A stretch of 12,257 nt of DNA from Mucilaginibacter sp. (GTDB taxonomy: Bacteria > Bacteroidota > Bacteroidia > Sphingobacteriales > Sphingobacteriaceae). Below, one piece after another: positions 5,793-12,257 of this stretch. The stretch's first letter is position 1, and each line of letters begins with the position of its first letter. A model generated the notes under the pieces. That model made no database searches and was not told the DNA's origin. It saw only the letters and a list, made by a program, of their open reading frames with translations. The translations under genes were made by a program, and so were the position numbers. The stretch lies in assembly GCA_019235595.1 (NCBI GenBank), contig JAFAKI010000098.1, positions 1-12,257 on the forward strand, read 5' to 3'.

Positions 5793-8348
5793 TTATTTCT
5801 TCAACAAAGTAACAATTCCCAATATTACCGCACCAAGCGAGGCCAACCCGGTTGTTATTCCGATAACTTCGGCTGTGTTTCCCTTAGGTTCAGGTTTTTT
5901 TGGAACATATATCTCACTTCCCGGCTTCACTTTTGGATGGCTATTAAAGAATAATATTTTCTTTGTTCCTTTTACTGTTCCATTTGGATAGACAACGTAC
6001 GCACCGTGTCGTAACGCATTTGGTGAAAAACCACCTGCATTCAATACATAACTTCTGAAAGATTTTCCGCTTTGATAAACCACGGCGCTTGGATACAATA
6101 CCTCGCCATTTACTCTTACTGTCTGCAATAATTTCGGCACTCTTAGCACATCGGCATCCTCCAGGATCAAATCTTCCGAGCCGCCTGGCTGCTTCATTAT
6201 TTTTTGAAGATCTATCCCAATAAAATTATTTCTCGGTTGGTAAATGCTGTCTTTTTTGTTGCCAACAGGGCTATTATGGGGCGCCCCCGAAGCGGTGCTA
6301 TTAGAATTGCTTACGGATAAATTGTAATCGTTTTGAAGCCTTTTAAAATTATCAAATCGTTCCTGATTCATTTCAGAAGTATCAATTTTTGTTTTATCAA
6401 CTCCCAGCACTGCCGCATTATCTCTTCTTAAACTGCTTCCGCTTATGTCTGCAGATTTCGTTAGTCCTCCGGCCCTTTTTATGATGTCAGATATCCTTTC
6501 ATTTTTACTTTGAATGGTATAATATCCCGGATATAAAACCTCTCCTTCTACTTTTACAACCTTCTGAATTTCATATCCAGGTAAACTGTATATTGATACT
6601 ATATCAAAGGGCTGCAAGGTAAAATTGGCATCGTTCGTTTTCAAACCAGGGTCAACGTTAACGCTAAACACTTGCGCAACTTTGCTATTTGCCACCATTG
6701 GATTACTGTCAAACACCCTTCTCGATACTTCGATCCGCTTAACACTGGCGCCTTCCTTAAAACCACCCGCCTTTATAATCAGATCGGTTACTTTCATGCT
6801 GTCAGCAAATGCGAATTCTCCGGGATTTCGTACTTCGCCCTTGATATTGATCGTATACTTATTGCGCAAATCAAAAATCGAGGCGATAGTTACGCTATCT
6901 TCACGCTTTAATGCAATGTCAGCGGAAGGCTGATTCATCACATCCCCTACATTAAAGGACAGCTGCTGCGTCGTATTATCCGGGTTCAACCTAATGATGC
7001 TCCCGTGTCCGGTAAACGCATCTTCCTTTAAGCCCCCGGCATTTTTGATCAATTGAGATAGTGTCAAACCGTCTTTTAATTCAAATTCGCCTGGTCTGAA
7101 AACAGCGCCTGCTATTTTCACCCGATTTTCATACCGGTCTATAATTTTATCGACTGTATACTTGTCGCCGCGCGAAGGTGAGTAGGTATCATAGTCCTTC
7201 TCAAAAATATCGGTGATTCTGCGTTGCTGGTTGCTAACCTGATCGACGGTAATCCGTTGCGTGTACGCCTCGTCAGTAAAACCACCTGCAAAGCTCAAGA
7301 TATCCCGTAATTTTTCACCCGGCAGCGCTTCAAATAAAGCAGGGATTTTTATTTCTCCTTTTAATTGAACTCGAACCTTGTATGCTGGCACCCGGATTAC
7401 ATCCTGATCTCTTAAAGAGATATTATCCTTCTGGCTCCCTCTTACTAAAAAATCATATAGATCGACATGCCTGATCACTTTATTATCCCGAATCACTTCG
7501 ATCTGCCTGAATGAGCCGATATCATTGGGCCCACCAGCAGCATACAGTGCATTGAATACCGTTGCCAAAGAAGGCAGGGTATAAGTTCCGGGTTTTACTA
7601 ATTGCCCTTGCAAGATCACATTAATGCTGCGGATATTACCCAGGGTTACCTTTACATTAGTGCCCTTACCTATCGCATAATTATTTGCGGCTAATTTGCT
7701 TCTTATAATAGCTGTTGCTTCTTCTATGGTCTTCCCGCCTACATTTAACACGCCGATACCGGGAATATTAATATTACCTTCGGGAGATACGTCAAGACTC
7801 CAATCGACAGTCGAATTCCCATAAACATTTATTCTAAGCTGGTCGTCAGGGCCTAAAATATAATTTACTGGTGTAGCTAGCTTTAAATTAGGCTGAAAGG
7901 TATTTGTGTTGCTGTTTCTGAAAAGATCTGCTCCAAATATTTTAGGCTTCAGCTCATTAAACAAATTGAATTGATTGCCCCTGGAGTTGTTAGTCGTATC
8001 AGCTGTATAATTTAGTCTCCTCGCCCCCTGTCGGGTAGTGTCACTCCCGTTTGCTGCGCTGCCGTTTCCAATAGCGCCGCCCTTCTTGCGAATATCATTT
8101 ACCCGCGACTGCAGTTTTTGTATCTGAGCATCCGACATGCCCCTGGCCTGTGCCAGTTGTATTAATTGGGCATCGTTTAAACCCATCTGCTGGACTTTTT
8201 GCATCAATTGCAATACCTGCGCATCCGATAAATCGTCAACATTTATGCCGGATAAATTTTGAGGAATTGATTGTGCTGATACGGGACTGTAAGCTAAAAG
8301 GAATAAAAAAGCAACAAATATGGTTAGGCAGATTTTTAAATTATTCAT
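5793..8348 (-). CDS. Wza-like polysaccharide export protein with PES domain and six SLBB modules
   Basis: This 851-residue secreted protein is the probable outer-membrane/periplasmic export channel. Residues 1-26 form a signal peptide (hydrophobic core FVAFLFLLAY, likely cleavage after VSA or VSAQ). There is no lipobox, since the only early Cys (C7) lies inside the hydrophobic core. Residues 38-86 carry three helix-like units built on [LM][SN]DAQ. A polysaccharide-export (PES) domain begins near 160 with NYILGPDDQLRINVYG and runs to about 240. Six SLBB cores follow, each G-[EQA]-(V/L/I)...P...AGG-like, near 246-273, 329-357, 412-440, 502-530, 600-629 and 746-774; several end in a D-V-[IL]-R-V-P-type strand. 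An Asn/Ser-rich insert (about 675-706) separates the fifth and sixth. A hydrophobic helix at about 827-849 precedes a KK C-terminus. E. coli Wza is a much shorter lipoprotein with far fewer such modules. This is the first gene of the operon, behind the promoter at 8467-8499, and Wzz follows after 24 bp. Confidence 0.92.
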   Translation of the reverse strand: MNNLKICLTIFVAFLFLLAYSPVSAQSIPQNLSGINVDDLSDAQVLQLMQKVQQMGLNDAQLIQLAQARGMSDAQIQKLQSRVNDIRKKGGAIGNGSAANGSDTTRQGARRLNYTADTTNNSRGNQFNLFNELKPKIFGADLFRNSNTNTFQPNLKLATPVNYILGPDDQLRINVYGNSTVDWSLDVSPEGNINIPGIGVLNVGGKTIEEATAIIRSKLAANNYAIGKGTNVKVTLGNIRSINVILQGQLVKPGTYTLPSLATVFNALYAAGGPNDIGSFRQIEVIRDNKVIRHVDLYDFLVRGSQKDNISLRDQDVIRVPAYKVRVQLKGEIKIPALFEALPGEKLRDILSFAGGFTDEAYTQRITVDQVSNQQRRITDIFEKDYDTYSPSRGDKYTVDKIIDRYENRVKIAGAVFRPGEFELKDGLTLSQLIKNAGGLKEDAFTGHGSIIRLNPDNTTQQLSFNVGDVMNQPSADIALKREDSVTIASIFDLRNKYTINIKGEVRNPGEFAFADSMKVTDLIIKAGGFKEGASVKRIEVSRRVFDSNPMVANSKVAQVFSVNVDPGLKTNDANFTLQPFDIVSIYSLPGYEIQKVVKVEGEVLYPGYYTIQSKNERISDIIKRAGGLTKSADISGSSLRRDNAAVLGVDKTKIDTSEMNQERFDNFKRLQNDYNLSVSNSNSTASGAPHNSPVGNKKDSIYQPRNNFIGIDLQKIMKQPGGSEDLILEDADVLRVPKLLQTVRVNGEVLYPSAVVYQSGKSFRSYVLNAGGFSPNALRHGAYVVYPNGTVKGTKKILFFNSHPKVKPGSEIYVPKKPEPKGNTAEVIGITTGLASLGAVILGIVTLLKK

Positions 8349-8371
8349 TCTTTTTCGATAATCATAGGGGT

Positions 8372-8400
8372 AAAAACGCCAAAATCACTATTTGGTTTTT
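8372..8400 (-). promoter_or_regulatory. Imperfect hairpin with terminal U5 in the operon leader (possible attenuator)
   Basis: Read on the minus strand, CCAAA and TTTGG flank a 7-nt loop. An outer AAAAA pairs with TTTTT across a two-base bulge, giving about ten A/U-rich pairs that end in five U residues. It lies 23 bp before the start codon of the SLBB export gene, inside the predicted leader. The stem is weak because only two or so G-C pairs are present, so it may be chance in AT-rich DNA. Confidence 0.2.
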
Positions 8401-8466
8401 CCGTGCAATAATAAGCAAATAAAAAAGATTGACCGATATAAGTTTCACTTTGCCTATTTATCAGTG

Positions 8467-8499
8467 CAAAAGTAACTAATATCGAAATAGTAACAAAAA
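8467..8499 (-). promoter_or_regulatory. Bacteroidetes-type sigma promoter for the polysaccharide operon
   Basis: On the minus strand a TTTTTG (8494-8499) is followed by 19 bases and then TACTTTTG (8467-8474). The second element matches the Bacteroidetes -7 consensus TAnnTTTG exactly, and the first matches the -33 TTG/TTTG box at the expected spacing. Transcription should start near 8460-8463, giving a leader of about 115 nt before the SLBB gene. The promoter sits just beyond the rpoC terminator, so the polysaccharide genes should be controlled separately from rpoC. A weaker look-alike (TTG, 18 bases, TGATTTTG) lies closer to the gene. Confidence 0.65.
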
Positions 8500-8513
8500 C
8501 CATATAAAATAGC

Positions 8514-8541
8514 AAAGCCTTCCGTTTTCACAGAAGGCTTT
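8514..8541 (-). terminator. Intrinsic terminator of rpoC
   Basis: On the minus strand the stem AAAGCCTTCTGT pairs over 12 bp with ACGGAAGGCTTT (one G-U pair) around a GAAA tetraloop, 20 bp after the rpoC stop. The tract that follows is GCTATTTTATATGG, so the U run is short and interrupted. The opposite strand would have a C/A mismatch and no GNRA loop, which fixes the orientation. Confidence 0.8.
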
Positions 8542-8561
8542 ACCAAATTTATGAAATTGAA

Positions 8562-11500
8562 TTACGCTTCAACTTCTTCGGTCTTTGAAGCCATCAGGCG
8601 ATCAAATTCCTCTTGCGAGCCTACGCGGATATTTTCGTACACACGTAAACCTGTTCCTGACGGGATCAAGTGACCTACGATCACATTTTCCTTCAAGCCA
8701 AGCATAAGGTCTTTCTTACCCGCAATAGCAGCTTCATTCAGTACTTTGGTTGTTTCCTGGAATGATGCGGCAGAGATAAATGATTTAGTACCCAATGATG
8801 CCCTGGTGATACCTTGCAGCAGCGGACTTGATGTTGCCGGAATTGCGTCTCTCACTTCAACCAGCTTCATGTCTTTACGTTTCAGGATAGAGTTCTCATC
8901 TCTGAGTCTTCTGACTGATACGATCTGACCAGCTTTTAACGAAGTAGAATCACCTGGTTCAACAACTACTTTCTTGTCATATATCTCGTCGTTCTCCATC
9001 ATGAAGTCCCAACCGTCAACAGCTTCTTTTTCAAGGAAGCGGGTGTCGCCGGCATCCTCGATCTGCACTTTCTGCATCATCTGGTGAACGATAACCTCAA
9101 AGTGTTTATCGTTGATCTTCACACCCTGCAGACGGTAAACTTCCTGTATACCATTTACCAGGTATTCCTGTACTGCAGCCGGGCCTTTGATAGCCAGGAT
9201 ATCAGCAGGTGATATTGAACCGTCAGACAACGGCATACCAGCTTTCACGAAGTCATTATCCTGTACAAGGATGTGTTTTGACAGTGGAACCAGGTATTTC
9301 TTGATCTGACCATCTTTTGATTCGATAGTGATCTCGCGGTTACCACGTTTAACACCGCCTAAGCTTACAACACCGTCAATTTCGGTTACTACAGCCGGGT
9401 TAGATGGGTTACGAGCCTCAAACAACTCAGTTACACGTGGCAGACCACCAGTGATGTCTCGTGTTTTACCAGTTGAACGAGGGATCTTAGCGATAACCTG
9501 TCCGGTCTGGATTTTATCACCTTCATCAACAGCAATGTGAGCGCCTACCGGGATGTTGTATCCTTTTATCAGGTTACCTTTATTGTCGGTGATCTGGATA
9601 GCAGGGTTCTTGGTTTTATCACGAGTATCAATAATCACTTTTTCGCGGTGACCAGTTTGTTCGTCTGATTCTTCGCGGAAAGTGATACCTTCCAATACAG
9701 CATCAAACTTAGCAACACCGGCGAATTCAGAGATAATTACCGCGTTGTATGGATCCCATGAACAGATACGGTCGCCTTTGGATATCTTGCTGCCATCTTT
9801 CGCATACAGGTATGAACCGTATGGAATGTTGTTGGTCATGATCACTTTGTTGCTTCCTTGCTCAAGGATACGGAATTCACCCGAACGGCCCAATACCACG
9901 TCAACAGTACCTTCTTCAGTTTGGAAAGGTACGGTACGTACGTTTTCAAACTCGATAATACCTTCAAAACGTGCATTGATCTGTGATTCAGCAGCAATAT
10001 TCGAAGCGGTACCACCCACGTGGAATGTACGAAGTGTTAACTGTGTACCAGGCTCACCAATAGACTGTGCAGCAATTACACCTACCGCCTCGCCCATCTG
10101 CACGCGTTTACCACTTGCAAGGTTACGGCCGTAGCACAAAGCACACACACCGCGCTTGCTTTCGCAAGTTAATACCGAACGGATTTCGATACCTTCCAAT
10201 GGTGAGTTTTCTATATTCTTGGCAATTACCTCGTCTATATCCTGACCTGCCGAAACCAAAAGATCACCAGTGATTGGATCATGTACATCATGTAATGAAG
10301 TACGTCCCAAAATACGGTCATACAATGGTTCAACAATGTCTTCGTTATCTTTTAATGCAGTAGTAAATATACCTCTCAGCGTTCCGCAATCAACTTCGCC
10401 AACGATCATATCCTGTGCAACGTCATGTAAACGACGGGTCAGGTAACCGGCGTCAGCAGTTTTCAACGCGGTATCAGCCAAACCTTTACGGGCACCGTGG
10501 GTTGAAATGAAGTACTCCAATACCGACAAACCTTCTTTAAAGTTTGAAAGAATCGGGTTCTCGATAATTTCACCACCTGAGCCTGATTTTTGCGGTTTCG
10601 CCATCAGACCACGCATACCTGCAAGCTGACGGATCTGCTCTTTAGAACCACGGGCACCAGAATCTAGCATCATATACACAGAGTTGAAACCCTGGTTATC
10701 TGTCGACAATATCTCCATCACGTTTGCAGTCAAACGGTTGTTGATACGTGTCCAGATATCGATGATCTGGTTGTAACGCTCGTTGTTAGTAATGAAACCC
10801 ATGTTATAGTTATTCATTACTTCTTCTACTTCTTTAGAAGCCTGATCGATCAGGGTAACTTTCTGAGCAGGGATGTTCAAGTCTTTCAGGTTGAACGACA
10901 AGCCACCGTTGAATGCCATCTGGAAACCTAATTCTTTAATGTCATCCAGGAACTGTGCAGCACGTGCCATACCTGTTACTTTCACTACATCACCGATGAT
11001 ATCGCGAAGTGACTTCTTGGTCAGCAATTCGTTGATATAACCTACTTCTGCCGGTACATGCTGATTAAATAACACACGGCCCACAGTAGTTTCAATCAGT
11101 TTATTTTTAATGCTGCCATCTTTTTCCTTCACATTGGTTTTAACCTTGATGAAGGCGTGCAGGTCAACTTTCTTCTCGTTGAAGGCAATGATTACCTCTT
11201 CAGCAGAGTAGAACGACAGACCTTCACCTTTTACCACACGTGTCGCATCAGTTTTACGGCCTTTGGTTATGTAATACAAACCAAGTACCATGTCCTGAGA
11301 CGGTACGGTGATAGGTGTACCGTTGGCTGGGTTAAGAATATTATGCGAAGCAAGCATCAATATCTGGGCTTCCAGGATTGCTGCGTTACCAAGTGGTACG
11401 TGCACAGCCATCTGGTCACCGTCAAAGTCGGCGTTGAACGCGGTACAGGTTAATGGGTGTAGCTGGATAGCTTTACCTTCAACCAGTTTTGGCTGGAATG

Positions 11501-12257
11501 CCTGGATACCCAAACGGTGCAGCGTAGGCGCACGGTTTAGTAACACAGGGTGACCTTTCAGTACGTTTTCCAATATATCCCAAACCAATGGGTCTTTACG
11601 GTCAACAATCTTTTTAGCTGATTTTACTGTTTTTACCACACCTCTTTCGATCATCTTACGAATGATGAATGGTTTAAACAACTCGGCTGCCATATCTTTT
11701 GGTAAACCGCATTCGTGCAATTTCAGGTTTGGACCTACAACAATTACAGAACGGGCTGAGTAGTCAACACGTTTACCTAATAAGTTTTGACGGAAACGGC
11801 CTTGTTTGCCTTTCAGAATGTCTGAAAGTGATTTCAATGCGCGGTTACCTTCGGTTTTTACAGCGTTTACTTTACGTGAGTTGTCGAACAACGAATCCAC
11901 AGCTTCCTGTAACATACGTTTTTCGTTACGTAAAATTACCTCCGGCGCTTTGATCTCGATCAAACGTTTTAAACGGTTGTTACGGATAATTACACGACGG
12001 TAAAGGTCATTCAAGTCCGACGTAGCAAAACGGCCACCTTCTAACGGCACCAACGGGCGCAGTTCGGGCGGTATAACCGGCACGATCTTAACGATCATCC
12101 ACTCGGGGTTATTTTCGATCCTGGTTTTTGAACCGCGGAAAGATTCAACAACCTGCAAGCGTTTTAAAGCTTCGTTTTTTCGTTGCTGAGAAGTTTCGGT
12201 AGCGGCCTGGTGGCGCAGGCTGAATGACAACTCATCCAGGTCAATACGTTTTAGTAA
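8562..12257 (-). CDS. rpoC: DNA-directed RNA polymerase subunit beta' (5' end cut by window edge)
   Basis: This is the C-terminal 1231 residues of the beta' subunit, the catalytic half of RNA polymerase. The frame is open to the right edge, beginning LLKRIDLDELSFSLRHQ, so the true start and roughly the first 200 residues (including the first zinc-binding region) lie outside. In the visible fragment NADFDGDQM at residues 275-283 (11409-11435) carries the three aspartates that hold the catalytic Mg2+. The bridge-helix sequence ISTHGARKGLADTALKTA is encoded at about 10430-10530. The second zinc site is a Cys in VDCGT (10386-10388) plus CESKRGVCALC (10134-10166). The trigger loop begins with TLRTFHVGG near 10016-10040 and resumes at DITGGLPRV near 9430-9465. 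Between the halves is an insertion of about 180 residues that resembles the E. coli SI3 insertion. The frame is intact to TAA at 8562-8564. Base composition looks more GC-rich than in the polysaccharide genes, as expected for a housekeeping gene. Confidence 0.98.
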   Translation of the reverse strand, partial: LLKRIDLDELSFSLRHQAATETSQQRKNEALKRLQVVESFRGSKTRIENNPEWMIVKIVPVIPPELRPLVPLEGGRFATSDLNDLYRRVIIRNNRLKRLIEIKAPEVILRNEKRMLQEAVDSLFDNSRKVNAVKTEGNRALKSLSDILKGKQGRFRQNLLGKRVDYSARSVIVVGPNLKLHECGLPKDMAAELFKPFIIRKMIERGVVKTVKSAKKIVDRKDPLVWDILENVLKGHPVLLNRAPTLHRLGIQAFQPKLVEGKAIQLHPLTCTAFNADFDGDQMAVHVPLGNAAILEAQILMLASHNILNPANGTPITVPSQDMVLGLYYITKGRKTDATRVVKGEGLSFYSAEEVIIAFNEKKVDLHAFIKVKTNVKEKDGSIKNKLIETTVGRVLFNQHVPAEVGYINELLTKKSLRDIIGDVVKVTGMARAAQFLDDIKELGFQMAFNGGLSFNLKDLNIPAQKVTLIDQASKEVEEVMNNYNMGFITNNERYNQIIDIWTRINNRLTANVMEILSTDNQGFNSVYMMLDSGARGSKEQIRQLAGMRGLMAKPQKSGSGGEIIENPILSNFKEGLSVLEYFISTHGARKGLADTALKTADAGYLTRRLHDVAQDMIVGEVDCGTLRGIFTTALKDNEDIVEPLYDRILGRTSLHDVHDPITGDLLVSAGQDIDEVIAKNIENSPLEGIEIRSVLTCESKRGVCALCYGRNLASGKRVQMGEAVGVIAAQSIGEPGTQLTLRTFHVGGTASNIAAESQINARFEGIIEFENVRTVPFQTEEGTVDVVLGRSGEFRILEQGSNKVIMTNNIPYGSYLYAKDGSKISKGDRICSWDPYNAVIISEFAGVAKFDAVLEGITFREESDEQTGHREKVIIDTRDKTKNPAIQITDNKGNLIKGYNIPVGAHIAVDEGDKIQTGQVIAKIPRSTGKTRDITGGLPRVTELFEARNPSNPAVVTEIDGVVSLGGVKRGNREITIESKDGQIKKYLVPLSKHILVQDNDFVKAGMPLSDGSISPADILAIKGPAAVQEYLVNGIQEVYRLQGVKINDKHFEVIVHQMMQKVQIEDAGDTRFLEKEAVDGWDFMMENDEIYDKKVVVEPGDSTSLKAGQIVSVRRLRDENSILKRKDMKLVEVRDAIPATSSPLLQGITRASLGTKSFISAASFQETTKVLNEAAIAGKKDLMLGLKENVIVGHLIPSGTGLRVYENIRVGSQEEFDRLMASKTEEVEA

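Noticed and set aside
8400..8440. Second promoter candidate (TTG, 18 bases, TGATTTTG) closer to the exporter gene
   Set aside because: The -7 element departs from TAnnTTTG at the second base, and a better match with ideal spacing lies upstream.
9470..10000. Large insertion within the trigger loop of RpoC
   Set aside because: It matches the known SI3-type lineage insertion seen in E. coli and other phyla, so it is not new here.
9682..10134. 150-codon open frame on the plus strand inside rpoC
   Set aside because: It is the antisense shadow of a highly conserved rpoC segment; the protein has no recognisable domain and the sense frame explains the sequence.

Overview
The window most likely comes from a Bacteroidetes chromosome, probably of the Sphingobacteriaceae (Pedobacter/Mucilaginibacter-like). 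The signs are an RpoC of Bacteroidetes type, a promoter matching the Bacteroidetes TTG-N19-TAnnTTTG pattern, A-rich leaders in place of clear Shine-Dalgarno sites, and a multi-SLBB export protein of the kind this phylum carries. The genus is inference. All genes lie on the minus strand, so transcription runs from high to low coordinates.

Layout in transcription order: (1) the 3' part of rpoC (RNA polymerase beta'), cut by the right window edge, followed by a strong intrinsic terminator 20 bp after its stop; (2) a compact control region with a well-formed promoter just past that terminator and a leader of about 115 nt; (3) a surface-polysaccharide operon: a large six-SLBB outer-membrane/periplasmic export protein (Wza-like), a Wzz-type chain-length/co-polymerase protein without a kinase domain, a TviB/WbpO-type UDP-N-acetylhexosamine 6-dehydrogenase, a TviC/WbpP-type UDP-GlcNAc 4-epimerase, a Wzx-type flippase, and the first 181 codons of a multi-membrane-spanning protein that is probably the Wzy polymerase, cut by the left edge.

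Together these describe a Wzx/Wzy-dependent capsule or exopolysaccharide pathway. The TviB/TviC pair should supply UDP-GalNAcA-type (acidic N-acetylhexosamine) precursors. The flippase moves lipid-linked repeat units across the inner membrane, Wzy and Wzz polymerise them to a set length, and the SLBB protein exports the polymer. Glycosyltransferases, the initiating phosphoglycosyltransferase and any tyrosine kinase are not in the window and would be expected further along the operon.

No gap between genes exceeds 300 bp. The longest (8349-8561) holds the rpoC terminator, the operon promoter and the leader. I found no tRNA, rRNA, insertion sequence, CRISPR or integrase. I see no evidence for a wholly new system. 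The points worth a second look are the architecture of the SLBB protein, the terminator/promoter/leader junction, and the placement of the polysaccharide locus directly behind rpoC.
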